Notes: generated by a model from the letters alone, not told the origin. Shown: positions 38,375 through 47,170, counted from the first letter of the stretch. The stretch: 64,000 bases of DNA from Scleromatobacter humisilvae (GCF_023231945.1 NZ_JAJLJH010000001.1:620001-684000); one strand, 5' to 3'. Program-made: numbers and translations.

Positions 38375-39019
38375 ATGAACTTCTCCAAGCCCGCAGCGCT
38401 GCTCCTGCTCGGCGCGCTCGCCTGCACCGCCGTGCAGGCCTCCGAGACCTACACCTACGACAGCAGCCCGATCCTCGGATTCGGGGGCGGCCCCGGCGTC
38501 GAGTTCACGTTCGCGTTCACGGTGCCCGTGGCGCTGGCGGACGGCTCGTACAACTTCGCCGATCCGTCCGAGTTGCCCGCCGGGTTCTCGTACGTCGCCA
38601 CCGACGGCTACCTGACGCTGACCGACAACGCCGGCCTGTTCGGCGTGTCCGGCCCGCAGCTGACGATCGCGGGCGGCCAGGTCACCAGCTACGCATTCTA
38701 CGTGCAGGACCTGTCGTCGCCGCCGAGCGCGATCTACGGCTATCCGACGTTCTATGCCGCGAAGCTGACCGGCCAGCCGGCCGACAACGTGCAGCTGACC
38801 GATCCGTCGAACCCGAACATCGTCGGCTTCGACTACACGGACGGCAGCGGCGTCGACCAGCACGTGCCGACCGCGGATCGCGGCGACGCGGACGCCTCGG
38901 GCTTCTGGACGGTCGGCACGATCGCCGGCAGCGTGCCCGAGAACGGCAGCCTCGCGCTGATGAGCCTCGGCTCGGCCCTGCTGCTCGCGCTCTCGCGCCG
39001 GGCGGGCAGGGCACGCTAG
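38375..39019 (+). CDS. Exported protein with PEP-CTERM-like sorting tail
   Basis: GGGAGGA precedes the ATG at 38375. The 214-residue product has a signal peptide (SKPAALLLLGALACTAVQAS), a Tyr/Ser/Gly-rich mature domain, and a C-terminal tail VPENGSLALMSLGSALLLAL followed by SRRAGRAR. The tail has the motif-helix-arginine layout of PEP-CTERM anchors, with PEN in place of PEP. Such proteins are processed by exosortase EpsH-type enzymes; none is in the window. The function of the mature domain is unknown. Four bases overlap the convergent next gene. Confidence 0.75.
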   Translation: MNFSKPAALLLLGALACTAVQASETYTYDSSPILGFGGGPGVEFTFAFTVPVALADGSYNFADPSELPAGFSYVATDGYLTLTDNAGLFGVSGPQLTIAGGQVTSYAFYVQDLSSPPSAIYGYPTFYAAKLTGQPADNVQLTDPSNPNIVGFDYTDGSGVDQHVPTADRGDADASGFWTVGTIAGSVPENGSLALMSLGSALLLALSRRAGRAR

Positions 39020-39327
39020 GCCTCGTCGACGTCCTCGCCCATCAGCTCGCCGATCTTCCAGCAGGCGCCGCCGACGACCAGGCCTAGCAGCGCGAGCGTG
39101 CCCGCCAGCCGCTCGCCGTGCCACAGCGAGCCCAGCCACAGGTTGAACTTGACGGTCTGCACCGTGGCCGTGCCGCCCAGGCGTGCCAGTTCGCGCATCT
39201 CGCGCTGCTGGGCGAGCTGGTCGGTGGCGGGGTCGGCGGAGGCGGTGACGTAGGCGGCAGCGCCGGCGACGAAGCCGATGGCGATGATGGCGAGGCCGAG
39301 GCGTTGGACGAGGCGCGGGGTGGGCAT
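39016..39327 (-). CDS. Small two-helix membrane protein
   Basis: A 103-residue protein with two hydrophobic segments (LGLAIIAIGFVAGAAAYVTA near the start and LAGTLALLGLVVGGACWKIG near the end) separated by a polar loop, and an acidic tail GEDVDEA. No family is recognised. It is convergent with the PEP-CTERM-like gene and divergent from the RNA-ligase-like gene. Confidence 0.65.
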   Translation of the reverse strand: MPTPRLVQRLGLAIIAIGFVAGAAAYVTASADPATDQLAQQREMRELARLGGTATVQTVKFNLWLGSLWHGERLAGTLALLGLVVGGACWKIGELMGEDVDEA

Positions 39328-39371
39328 GGACGGGATTGTCGTCTGGCCCGGCCGTGCTACAAAATCTGCTC

Positions 39372-39893
39372 ATGCGCAAGCTCTACACCGTCGCGTTCCC
39401 GAGCCTCGGCGAGGAGGACGCGCGAATCATCGCCGGCATTCGCGCAAGGCACGACCGCCAGGTGAGCGTGCTGGGGCCGCATTTCACGCTGCTGTTCGCC
39501 TGCGACGCCGTCGACGAGGCAATCTACGTCGACCATGTCCGCACGATCGCGGCGTCCACCGTCTCGTTTCCGTTCACGTGCCTCGAGACCGAGCCGGACG
39601 AGGGCGCCGCCCGCGGCGTCGTCTACCTGGTGCCCGACCTGGGCCGCAACCAGCTGACCACGCTGCATGACCGGCTCTACACGGGCCCGATGGCGCCGCA
39701 CCTGCGGCACGACGTGCAGTTCGTCGCCCACATGACCGTCGGCCACGCGGCCGACGTCGATGCCGCGGCCGCGCTGTGCGACGCGATCAACGCCGACGGC
39801 ATCGACATCGCCGGCACCATCGACGCGCTGGTCGTCGGCTGCGTGGAGCACGGACGCTTCGTCGAGCTGGCGCGCTTCGCGCTGCGCCACTGA
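39372..39893 (+). CDS. 2-prime-5-prime RNA ligase / phosphoesterase-like protein
   Basis: From ATG 39372 (MRKLYTVAFPSLGEEDARII), 173 residues with the two-histidine motifs of the 2H phosphoesterase superfamily: HFTL in the first half and HMTV in the second. These proteins cleave or ligate 2-prime-5-prime or cyclic phosphate bonds in RNA or nucleotides. The substrate is unknown. A 16-bp perfect hairpin follows directly, terminating it and the convergent chitinase. Confidence 0.82.
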   Translation: MRKLYTVAFPSLGEEDARIIAGIRARHDRQVSVLGPHFTLLFACDAVDEAIYVDHVRTIAASTVSFPFTCLETEPDEGAARGVVYLVPDLGRNQLTTLHDRLYTGPMAPHLRHDVQFVAHMTVGHAADVDAAAALCDAINADGIDIAGTIDALVVGCVEHGRFVELARFALRH

Positions 39894-39895
39894 GC

Positions 39896-39929
39896 GCTTG
39901 CGCAAATCGGCGTGCCGATTTGCGCAAGC
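39896..39929. terminator. Bidirectional 16-bp hairpin
   Basis: GCTTGCGCAAATCGGC and its exact reverse complement are separated by two bases, directly between the convergent RNA-ligase-like and chitinase genes. There is no long T run, so termination is inferred from position and stem strength. Confidence 0.75.
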
Positions 39930-39938
39930 AGTCTCCGC

Positions 39939-41333
39939 TCACTGCTTCGTGAAGCGCCAGGCCTGGTTGACGTTGCCCGAGCACGTCCACTGCTGGATCT
40001 TCGCGCTGTCGTTGGTGCTCCAGTCGGCCACGTCCAGGCACTTGCCGCTGCCTTCGTTGGTGAGGACGAAGGTGGTGGCGTCCGAGCCCGGCTTGATCGA
40101 GAAGCGCTGCGCGCTCGTGCCGTTGTCGGTGTATTGCTGCACCTTGGCGCCGTCGGCGGTGGACGCCGAGGCGATGTCGATCGCCTTGCCGCTGTTGGTA
40201 TTGATCAAGCGGTACCAGCCCTGGCCCATGTTCGTGATCGCGAACTTCTGCGCGCCGGTGCCATTGCACTGGTACTGCTGAACCTGCGCGCCGTTGGCAG
40301 TGGACGCCGCCGCGATGTCGACGCACTTGCCGCTGAAGGCCGACGTGATCGTGTAGGTGCCGTCGGCCAGCGCGCCCGGCTGCGTCGCCTTGGCCGCGGC
40401 CATGATCTTGTAGAACTCGTAGGCCTTGGTGTTGACGAGGCTGAAGTCGTTGTAGTCGCTGCCTCCGCCCGGCATGTCGCGCTGCAGCGCCCAGTACGAC
40501 AGCAGGCCCAGGCCCTTCTGCTGCGCGAAGGCGGTCAGCTGGGTGGCGTCGGCCTGGCGGAAGACCTCGGTCTGGGTGTCGTTGACGCCGATCATCGGGG
40601 TCACGCCGACCGTCGCCCACAGCTGCGCGTCGGTCTTGCCGGTGAAGATGGCCTTGATCTGGTTGAACGTGCCGGTCGCGGCCGAGATGGCGCGCGCGCC
40701 CATCGTGGTGGACGCGTCGCCGTAGTCCATCGCCATGACGTTGACCATGGACACGTTGACGCCCGCCGAGTTGGCGCTGCGCAGCACGGCCAGCGCATCC
40801 GGTTCGAGCCCGCTCGGGTCGACCGGCAGCGTGAACGAGACATACAGCCCGGGGTATGCCGCCTGCAGCCGCCTGGCGACGTTGCTGCGGCGCGTGTTCA
40901 GCGAAGCGATGTCGAGCTGGCTGCCCTCGACGTCGAAGTCGATCGCGCGCGCGCCGGTGGTGTCCAGCACGCTCTTGATCAGGTTGAACATGCCGTCGTC
41001 GGAGCATGCGTTCTCGAGATACGTGCCGTCGGCACCGCCGAACGACAGGATCACGCGGCCGCCGGCCGCCTGGAAGTTCACGATATCCGTCTTGCCGGCG
41101 CCGCTCAGGTTCGCCTCGAGGCCGCCGCCCAGCGAGCAGCCGCCGCCGGACACGCCGAAGGCCATGGTGGCCGCAGCGACGCCACCGGCGGACTTCGCCT
41201 GCATCAACGTGCTCGGCGCGGTGCTGCTGCCGTAGACCCAGGTCTCGAAATAGGGGGCGACCTCGGTCGCCTGCGCGATCGACGCGAGGGCCAGCGCGGC
41301 GCAGGCGGCCGCGATCGGGAGTCGGTTGGTCAT
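39939..41333 (-). CDS. Secreted GH18 chitinase with ricin-type lectin domain
   Basis: A 464-residue protein with a signal peptide (RLPIAAACAALALASIAQAT). Residues 25-320 are a GH18 barrel: WVYGSSTAPSTL, SFGGADGTYLENAC, ARAIDFDVEGSQ with the catalytic D-x-D-x-E, and MAMDYG. Residues about 330-464 are a ricin B lectin with three QxW-type repeats (GKCVDIAAAST, GKAIDIASAST, GKCLDVADWST) for glycan binding. It should hydrolyse chitin outside the cell. The upstream AT-rich region contains a possible GntR-family (NagR/DasR-like) operator. Confidence 0.93.
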   Translation of the reverse strand: MTNRLPIAAACAALALASIAQATEVAPYFETWVYGSSTAPSTLMQAKSAGGVAAATMAFGVSGGGCSLGGGLEANLSGAGKTDIVNFQAAGGRVILSFGGADGTYLENACSDDGMFNLIKSVLDTTGARAIDFDVEGSQLDIASLNTRRSNVARRLQAAYPGLYVSFTLPVDPSGLEPDALAVLRSANSAGVNVSMVNVMAMDYGDASTTMGARAISAATGTFNQIKAIFTGKTDAQLWATVGVTPMIGVNDTQTEVFRQADATQLTAFAQQKGLGLLSYWALQRDMPGGGSDYNDFSLVNTKAYEFYKIMAAAKATQPGALADGTYTITSAFSGKCVDIAAASTANGAQVQQYQCNGTGAQKFAITNMGQGWYRLINTNSGKAIDIASASTADGAKVQQYTDNGTSAQRFSIKPGSDATTFVLTNEGSGKCLDVADWSTNDSAKIQQWTCSGNVNQAWRFTKQ

Positions 41334-41505
41334 GGTGTTCCTCGGAAACGTTTGAAAGACGGGATGGCGCGGGCCCTCCGCAAGCCGCGTCCGTTGGGGT
41401 CGTGGTCGAGGCTTCTGCCCGGGACGCCGGGTCGGCCTTCTCGTCGCAAGTCATTTAAGTCAAATTGCTTTAATAACTTGGGCGAAGCCTAAGGCGTCAT
41501 TAAAT

Positions 41506-41528
41506 TGGTTATGACCGGGTTAGTACCA
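41506..41528. promoter_or_regulatory. Possible GntR-type operator upstream of the chitinase
   Basis: TGGTTATGACC and, on the other strand, TGGTACTAACC lie two half-sites apart in an AT-rich stretch (41450-41528) about 175 bases before the chitinase start. Each resembles the TGGT-N4-ACCA core of DasR/NagR-type repressors that respond to amino-sugar phosphates. No regulator gene is near, so the assignment is weak. Confidence 0.3.
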
Positions 41529-41591
41529 CTCCATACCGCGTTCAGGGGATGCGGGCTGTCGGCGGTACGCCGCTGCCGCGGCGCCCAGGCG

Positions 41592-43625
41592 TCAGTCGGC
41601 GAGGAGGTTGGCCGGGCCGGCCGCCCGCCGGTAGGTCCGCACCGTCCCGCGCCCGGCCCGCTTGGCCTCGTAGCACGCCTCGTCGGCGGCCTTGAGCACC
41701 GCCTTGACGGTGGTGAAGGTGGCATCGATCGACACGATGCCGATGCTTGCGCCCACCGACAGCCTCTGCGACTCGGCGCCGCTCTCCCACTCGAGCTGGT
41801 GGTTGGCGACGCGGGTGCAGATGCTGGAGGCGATGCGTTCGGCCACGCGCACGTCGCAGCCGACCAGCAGCACGGCGAACTCGTCGCCGCCGATGCGGGC
41901 CACGGTGTCGTGCGCGCGGGCACTGCTGAGGAGGATGCCCGCGATGTGCTTGAGCAGCAGGTCGCCCGCGGCGTGGCCGCTGCCGTCGTTGACGGCCTTG
42001 AAGCGGTCGAGGTCGATGAACATCGCCGCGGAGGGCTCCGCGTCGGCGCGGCCGTCGAGCTCCTCGGCCAGGCGCAGCTCGAACTCGCGCCGGTTGACGA
42101 GGCCGGTGAGCTCGTCGTGCGAGGCCGACCACGACAGCTGCTCGCGATGGCGGCGGCTCTCGGTGATGTCGGTGAAGATCCAGATCGTGCCGGCGTTCGT
42201 GTCGCCCATGCACACCGGCGCGCCCTGCAGGCGGGCCCAGAAGCGGCTCGAGTCGGCGCGCACGAGCTCGCGCTCCTCGTCGCAGGTGCCGCCGGCCGCG
42301 AAGGTCTCGGTGGCCATCCGGATGAACGAGCGGTGCGATTCGTCCGACGGGCAGATCACGTGCGTGCGCATGCCCTGCACCTGCGCGCTGTCGTAGCCGA
42401 ACAGGCGCGCGAACTGGTCGCTCACCAGCTCGAAGCGGCCCAGGCGCGTGAACGCGATACCCACCGGGGCATTGGCCATCACCGCGCGCATCTTGACCAG
42501 CAGCTCGTCGCTGGCCGCGCGCATCGCGGTCTTCTGCCGCAGCACGTGCTGGAACACGCGCGCCAGCTCGCCGAGCTCGCCGCCGGACTGCGGCCACGCC
42601 TCCTGCGCGCTGAAGTCCTCGTTGATCAGGCGCAGCGCGCGCCGTTCGAGGTGGCGCAGCGGACGCAGCAGCGCCAGCATCACGAGCAGGATGATCAGGC
42701 CTCCGGCCACGGCGACCGCCGAGCCGATCCAGATCGCCTGCAGCCGCCCGGCGCTCGGGCCGCCCAGCAGCAGCTCCGCCGGCGCGCTGCGGAACACCAC
42801 CCAGTCGGCATCGGGGACGCCGGCCACCGCGACGATGTCGTCGCCCAGGCGCCGCGCCGAGCCCTGCGGCTCGATCGGCGAGCCCTCCGCCTTCCAGCGC
42901 GCCACCACGGCGGCGAAGTGCGCATCGGACGCCGCGTTCTTCATCATCCACGACGGGTCGCGGTGCGAGACGATCTTGCCCTCGTTGTCGGTGACGATCG
43001 TCGAGACGGGGTCGTGGTCGTCCGTCGCCGGGCGCGTGAGGTCGTTCAGCAGCGCGTTGGTGGACAGCTTCATGCCGCCGATCAGGATCGCCGCGATCCG
43101 GCCGTCGCGGTCGAACAGCGGCATCGTCATCACGAACATCGGCGTGCCGCTGGTACGGCTGACGCCCGGCTGCGAGATGACGGAGCGCCTGGCGCGCACC
43201 GTACGGCGGATGTAGGCGCGATCGGAGGCGTCGATGTCGGTCATGCGCACGTCGCCCTCCTCGGCGACGGCGATCAGGTGAAGGCGCGCATCGGCGACGA
43301 AGACGCTGTCGAACTGGCTGCGCAGCACCTTCTGGTCGTCGAGGAAGGCCGTGACTGCGGCGGGCTTGTCGAGGCGATCGACGGGCACCTGCTCGGAGGC
43401 GGCGCGCAGCGATCGCTGCAGCGAGACGATCTTGGCCGACAGCACCAGGCCGATGCGCTCGGCGTTGGCGATCTCGGAATCGAGCACCGCGCGCTGGCTG
43501 CGCTGCTCCATCGCGCGCAGCACGAGCACGACCGTGAGCGCGACGCTGGCGGCGATCAGCACGAAGCTCGCGAGCGCGAGCCTGACCTTGAGCGAGCCGG
43601 CGAGGTAGCGCAGACGATCGATCAC
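41592..43625 (-). CDS. Membrane diguanylate cyclase (dCache-PAS-GGDEF)
   Basis: A GTG start gives 677 residues: helix 1 (ALASFVLIAASVALTVVLVL), a periplasmic dCache-like sensor (about 50-305), helix 2 (IWIGSAVAVAGGLIILLVML), a linker, PAS (about 390-505; GIAFTRLGRFELVSDQFARL, IWIFTDITE) and GGDEF (about 515-670). The catalytic GGDEF is at residues 579-583 with an RAHD inhibitory site five residues before it, so it is expected to be active and product-inhibited. It lies 16 bases after a YcgR-type PilZ gene in the flagellar run, suggesting local control of c-di-GMP acting on the brake. Confidence 0.93.
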   Translation of the reverse strand: MIDRLRYLAGSLKVRLALASFVLIAASVALTVVLVLRAMEQRSQRAVLDSEIANAERIGLVLSAKIVSLQRSLRAASEQVPVDRLDKPAAVTAFLDDQKVLRSQFDSVFVADARLHLIAVAEEGDVRMTDIDASDRAYIRRTVRARRSVISQPGVSRTSGTPMFVMTMPLFDRDGRIAAILIGGMKLSTNALLNDLTRPATDDHDPVSTIVTDNEGKIVSHRDPSWMMKNAASDAHFAAVVARWKAEGSPIEPQGSARRLGDDIVAVAGVPDADWVVFRSAPAELLLGGPSAGRLQAIWIGSAVAVAGGLIILLVMLALLRPLRHLERRALRLINEDFSAQEAWPQSGGELGELARVFQHVLRQKTAMRAASDELLVKMRAVMANAPVGIAFTRLGRFELVSDQFARLFGYDSAQVQGMRTHVICPSDESHRSFIRMATETFAAGGTCDEERELVRADSSRFWARLQGAPVCMGDTNAGTIWIFTDITESRRHREQLSWSASHDELTGLVNRREFELRLAEELDGRADAEPSAAMFIDLDRFKAVNDGSGHAAGDLLLKHIAGILLSSARAHDTVARIGGDEFAVLLVGCDVRVAERIASSICTRVANHQLEWESGAESQRLSVGASIGIVSIDATFTTVKAVLKAADEACYEAKRAGRGTVRTYRRAAGPANLLAD

Positions 43626-43641
43626 GAGCCCACCGACCAGG

Positions 43642-44403
43642 CTACTCGTGGGACATCATCCGGCGCCGCTTCTGCGTCTGGTCGATGTAGACCTGCAACG
43701 CGCGCTGCGCCGTCGGACCCATGCCGACGATCTCGCAGCCCAGCCGCACCGAGCCGTTCTCGGCGCCGGTGGAAGTGACGTGGTGCAGCATCAGGCCGGC
43801 GTCGATCTGGGTGTCGGCGTCGAGCGACAGGCGCACGCCCTTGATGACCGCGCCGGGCTGCAGCAACGGCACGTTGGCCGGCTGCAGCAGCGCGCAGCCG
43901 CCGATGCTGACATCGAGCACGCGCAGCGCGAGGCTCATGTCGGGGATGCCGGGATGGCGGAACGATGCCGTCGGCGCCGTGCGCTCGAGGGTGCGCACGC
44001 GGAACGTGTTGCGGCGCTGGAAGCGGAACATCTCCGCTGGCAGGCGCGCCTGCAGCACGCTGGCCTTGTGGCCCTGCACCACCACCAGGTCGGTGACGTC
44101 GAACTGCACCTTGACGCGGTCGAGGTAGGCGACCGCGGCGCATTCGTCGGCCTCGACGATGTCGTGCACCGCGGGGGCCATCATGTCGGCCGTGAACGAG
44201 ACGCGGCCGGCGGCCGGGTCGACCGTCCACAGCATCGTCGTGTACGCGCTGCCGTCGGAGGCGCTCAGGTTCAGCGGCACCGCGTCGTCCATCAGCTGCT
44301 TGAGCAGCGCGCGGATCTCCCCGGGCGCGGTGACGCGGAACTCGGCGAGGGCGTCGCCGCTTCCCAGGTCATCCAGCGAGGCGGGGCGGGTGTCTTCGAA
44401 CAT
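43642..44403 (-). CDS. ycgR: YcgR-type flagellar brake protein (PilZ domain)
   Basis: The ATG at 44401-44403 (MFEDTRPASLDDLGSGDALA) gives 253 residues. An N-terminal YcgR domain (EFRVTAPGEIRALLKQLMDD, then TTMLWTVDPAAGRVSFTADM) precedes a PilZ domain with the c-di-GMP-binding RFQRRNTFRV and DVSIGGCALL motifs. Bound to c-di-GMP, YcgR contacts the motor and slows rotation. It sits between fliT and a diguanylate cyclase; the 127-bp upstream gap holds a dispersed repeat. Confidence 0.93.
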   Translation of the reverse strand: MFEDTRPASLDDLGSGDALAEFRVTAPGEIRALLKQLMDDAVPLNLSASDGSAYTTMLWTVDPAAGRVSFTADMMAPAVHDIVEADECAAVAYLDRVKVQFDVTDLVVVQGHKASVLQARLPAEMFRFQRRNTFRVRTLERTAPTASFRHPGIPDMSLALRVLDVSIGGCALLQPANVPLLQPGAVIKGVRLSLDADTQIDAGLMLHHVTSTGAENGSVRLGCEIVGMGPTAQRALQVYIDQTQKRRRMMSHE

Positions 44404-44447
44404 GATGGTTGGAGGTCTGGTGGTCTTCGCGCAGCGACTGGTTGATA

Positions 44448-44531
44448 CAAGCTCTCGGGAAGCGAGGGTCACGCCCCGAGCCGAACCGAGCTCCCCCTCG
44501 GGGGGCAGCGACCAGCGGGAGCGTGGGGGCT
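44448..44531 (-). repeat. 84-bp dispersed repeat, copy 2 (between fliT and ycgR)
   Basis: Reverse complement of copy 1 at 28441-28524 with about 5 differences by hand alignment. On the minus strand it starts GAGCCCCCACGCTCCCGC next to the fliT stop and ends CGCTTCCCGAGAGCTTG. It lies in the only sizeable gap between fliT and ycgR. Confidence 0.8.
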
Positions 44532-44830
44532 CAATGAAGCATGGCGGGCTTGCCGCCCATCATGTGGTCGAGATCCTCGAGCCACGGCTCGGCCAGGTGG
44601 CGGATCTCGGCGTCGTTCAGGAGGATGCGCTGCATGATGCGCGACTTCTCCTTGGCCTCGTTCTGCATCAGGTGGCTCGATTGTGCAGCGTTCTTGAGCT
44701 GGGCGATCAGCACGGCGCAGGCGCCCTCGAGCTTGACCACCTCGTCCCAGTTGCCCGTGCGCGCGGCGGCGAGCATCTCGGCGCTGGCCTTCTCGATGGC
44801 CTCGTAGTAGTTGAGCAGCTTGGTACTCAT
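44531..44830 (-). CDS. fliT: Flagellar chaperone FliT-like protein
   Basis: The ATG at 44828-44830 gives 99 residues, helical throughout (LNYYEAIEKASAEMLAAART, GNWDEVVKLEGACAVLIAQL, LLNDAEIRHLAEPWLEDLDH). The sequence and its location directly downstream of fliS and fliD identify it as FliT, the FliD chaperone and FlhDC/FliI partner. FliT is weakly conserved, so position carries much of the call. Confidence 0.88.
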   Translation of the reverse strand: MSTKLLNYYEAIEKASAEMLAAARTGNWDEVVKLEGACAVLIAQLKNAAQSSHLMQNEAKEKSRIMQRILLNDAEIRHLAEPWLEDLDHMMGGKPAMLH

Positions 44831-44862
44831 GATCTTCTTTTGCGTGTAGGTGCTCGAGGTGT

Positions 44863-45297
44863 TCACAGGTTGCCCGCTTCCACTTGGGGGCCGATGGCGA
44901 CCCAGGCGTCCCGCAGCGGACCGATCAGGCGCACGCACTCGTCGAGTGCCGACTCGTCGTTGCGCAGGTTCGCCTGCAGCAGGCGCAGCGAAACATAGGC
45001 GTACAGCGCGCTCAGGTCCTCGGCCAGGCGGCCGCCAGCCTCCAGGTTGAGGCCGGCCTTCAGGCCTTCCTCGACGATGCGGGCGGCGCGGCCGATGGCG
45101 TTGCCCTTGGCCTCGATCTGCTTGGCGCGCATGGCACCGCGCGCGAGCGTGATGGCGTCCATGAAGCCGTTGAACAGCAGCTCGATCAGCTTGTGGGCCG
45201 AGGCCGAGTTGACGCTCGTCTCGACGCCGACGCGCGCGTACGCGTTGGCGAAACCGTGGGAACGTCCGAATGCGGAAGGGGGTGCGGCGGTGAACAT
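44863..45297 (-). CDS. fliS: Flagellin export chaperone FliS
   Basis: The ATG at 45295-45297 gives 144 residues with the FliS helical bundle (NAYARVGVETSVNSASAHKL, ELLFNGFMDAITLARGAMRA, KGNAIGRAARIVEEGLKAGL, YAYVSLRLLQANLRNDESAL). It binds the flagellin C-terminus and prevents premature polymerisation. A sigma-28-like promoter lies 47 bases upstream. The fliT start is 32 bases downstream. Confidence 0.96.
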   Translation of the reverse strand: MFTAAPPSAFGRSHGFANAYARVGVETSVNSASAHKLIELLFNGFMDAITLARGAMRAKQIEAKGNAIGRAARIVEEGLKAGLNLEAGGRLAEDLSALYAYVSLRLLQANLRNDESALDECVRLIGPLRDAWVAIGPQVEAGNL

Positions 45298-45343
45298 GGT
45301 TCGAGGTCGGGATCCGAGTCCGTTGTGTGTTCGTCTTGACTTG

Positions 45344-45371
45344 TTATCGGAAGTGTCGTCGTCGGTCTTGA
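45344..45371 (-). promoter_or_regulatory. Sigma-28-like promoter for fliS
   Basis: On the minus strand TCAAG (45371-45367), 16 bases, then CCGATAA (45350-45344). The same pattern, TCAAG or TAAAG with 15-16 bases before CCGATAA or a near match, precedes fliD, fliC2 and fliC3. It lies 47 bases upstream of the fliS ATG. Confidence 0.7.
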
Positions 45372-45461
45372 AGCGGAACTGTCCGGTTTGCGGGGTCAAG
45401 TCGACGCAAGCATGGCTTCAGCGGGAATCCGTCGCGAACTCCTGCCGGCCGCCGCTGGCGG

Positions 45462-46952
45462 CTACTTCTCCATCAGCGAGACCTGCTGCGAGACATAGCT
45501 CGACAGCGCGCTCATCTGCGACATCGTCGTGTCCAGCGCCTGGTACTGCGCCGTCAGGCGGGCCTGGGTCGCGTCCAGGTGGGTCTGCATGTCGTCCTGC
45601 TGCTGCTGGTTGCGCGACAGCTCGCCGCGCAGCCCGCTCGCGCGCGAATACAGCGTGCCGTTGACGCCGACCGCGTTGTCGGCCAGCGCGCCGAAGCGCA
45701 CGGCGATGCCGGTGTTCTCGTTGGTCGTGCCGTAGGTCGTGAACAGCTTGGACAGCTCGTCCGGATGCTGCAGCGCCGACGTCAGCTTGGTGCTGCTGGC
45801 CACCGCCAGCGTGCCGTCGGTCTGCACGGCGATGCCGATGTCGGACAGCCGCGCGAACATCGACGACGTCGTCGACGTCGTGTTGACGATCGCGCGCAGC
45901 TGGTTCTGGAAGCCGATGACCGACGGATCGCCGGTCAGCGGGCTGTCCTGCCGCGAGGTGCCGGGCTGCACCGCGGTGCCCGCGTCGTACTTGGTCTCGA
46001 GCGAGATGTAGGACTGCACCGCCGAATATGCCGACACGAAGTCGGTGATCGCCTTCTGCATCGAGGCGGTGTCGGACGAGACGGTGACGTCGGCCGGCGT
46101 GTCGGTCTTCTTCAGCAGCGTCAGGCTCAGGCCGTCCGAGATGTTGCTCAGCTTGTTGGTGGCCGACGACACCGCGATGCCGTTGACGGTCGCCTTCGCG
46201 TTCTGGGCGAACTGGTTGAGCGCCATCTGCGAGCCGACGGCGCCGGTCGACGCGTCGAAGTTCAGCGCCGCGAGGCTGCTCGTCGGATCGGGGTCGGTGC
46301 CGGCCGGCGTGGCGGTGATCTGGAAGCCGTTGGCGGCGCCCGTGGTGGTCGAGCGCAGCGACAGCCGCGAGCCGCTCGCGTCCGTGATGATCGAGGCCGA
46401 CACGCCCGCGTTGGCCTGGTTGATCTTGTCGCGGATCGAGGCGAGCGACGTGTCGCCCGGCCCGATCGTGATCGGCGGCGCGGCCGCGCCCGACGCGAGG
46501 AAGCTGGTGTTGGGCGGCGTGGCGCTGTCGGTCGAATACGTGCCGAGCTGGATCGTGATCGTGCCCGGGGTCAGCGCGGTCGCCGCCGTGGCCAGCGTCG
46601 CGGTCTGGCCCTGCGCGAGCTGCTGCACGCTGACCGAGTAGTCGCCGGCCGCGGCGGTGCCGCCGGAGGTGTCGGCCGTCACGACCGTCGAGTCCGACGT
46701 GCTGGAGGTCGTCTGCGTCCACAGCGAGGAGTTGGACAGCGCGTGCGCCTTGTCGCTCAGCGTGGACGTCAGGCTCTGGATCTGGCCCACCGCGGAGATC
46801 TCGGTCTGGACCGTGTTCGCCTTGTCCTGCAGCAACTGCAGCGGCTGCGACTCCACGGCCATCAGCGACGAGATGATGCTCTTGACATCCAGCCCGCTGC
46901 CGAGGCCGGCGGAGCTGATGGAACCCGTCGTCGAGCTCGGGGTGGTGGTCAT
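45462..46952 (-). CDS. fliD: Flagellar filament cap protein FliD
   Basis: A 496-residue protein with the FliD N-terminal motif (SSTTGSISSAGLGSGLDVKS, IISSLMAVESQPLQLLQDKA), Ser/Thr-rich middle domains and the C-terminal coiled coil (LRGELSRNQQQQDDMQTHLD, MSQMSALSSYVSQQVSLM). It caps the filament tip and folds incoming flagellin. The 5-prime leader is short, with a sigma-28-like promoter 28 bases upstream. Confidence 0.97.
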   Translation of the reverse strand: MTTTPSSTTGSISSAGLGSGLDVKSIISSLMAVESQPLQLLQDKANTVQTEISAVGQIQSLTSTLSDKAHALSNSSLWTQTTSSTSDSTVVTADTSGGTAAAGDYSVSVQQLAQGQTATLATAATALTPGTITIQLGTYSTDSATPPNTSFLASGAAAPPITIGPGDTSLASIRDKINQANAGVSASIITDASGSRLSLRSTTTGAANGFQITATPAGTDPDPTSSLAALNFDASTGAVGSQMALNQFAQNAKATVNGIAVSSATNKLSNISDGLSLTLLKKTDTPADVTVSSDTASMQKAITDFVSAYSAVQSYISLETKYDAGTAVQPGTSRQDSPLTGDPSVIGFQNQLRAIVNTTSTTSSMFARLSDIGIAVQTDGTLAVASSTKLTSALQHPDELSKLFTTYGTTNENTGIAVRFGALADNAVGVNGTLYSRASGLRGELSRNQQQQDDMQTHLDATQARLTAQYQALDTTMSQMSALSSYVSQQVSLMEK

Positions 46953-46979
46953 GGACTTCCTTGGCGGTCTTAAAGCGAA

Positions 46980-47006
46980 CTATCGGCCGACGCGGCGCGT
47001 TCTTGA
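46980..47006 (-). promoter_or_regulatory. Sigma-28-like promoter for fliD
   Basis: On the minus strand TCAAG (47006-47002), 15 bases, then CCGATAG (46986-46980). It lies 28 bases upstream of the fliD ATG. Confidence 0.6.
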
Positions 47007-47086
47007 GCCGCGGGCACCGCCCCGATCCGATTCCGAGCGCCCGAAAAGCCCGCCTTTTCGATCGATCGGATTCGTCCGGGCAACGA

Positions 47087-47144
47087 AAAGGCGCGCCGCG
47101 CAAACCCCGCGGGAGGACCCTCGAGGCTTGCGGGGCGCGCCTTT
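47087..47144 (-). terminator. Terminator hairpin after fliC1
   Basis: AAAGGCGCGCC (47087-47097) and GGCGCGCCTTT (47134-47144) are exact complements, with further imperfect pairing inside (CGCAA...TTGCG). On the minus strand it lies 27 bases after the fliC1 stop and ends in T residues. Confidence 0.75.
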
Positions 47145-47170
47145 CGTGTGCGCCTGGGCGGTTCGGACGG

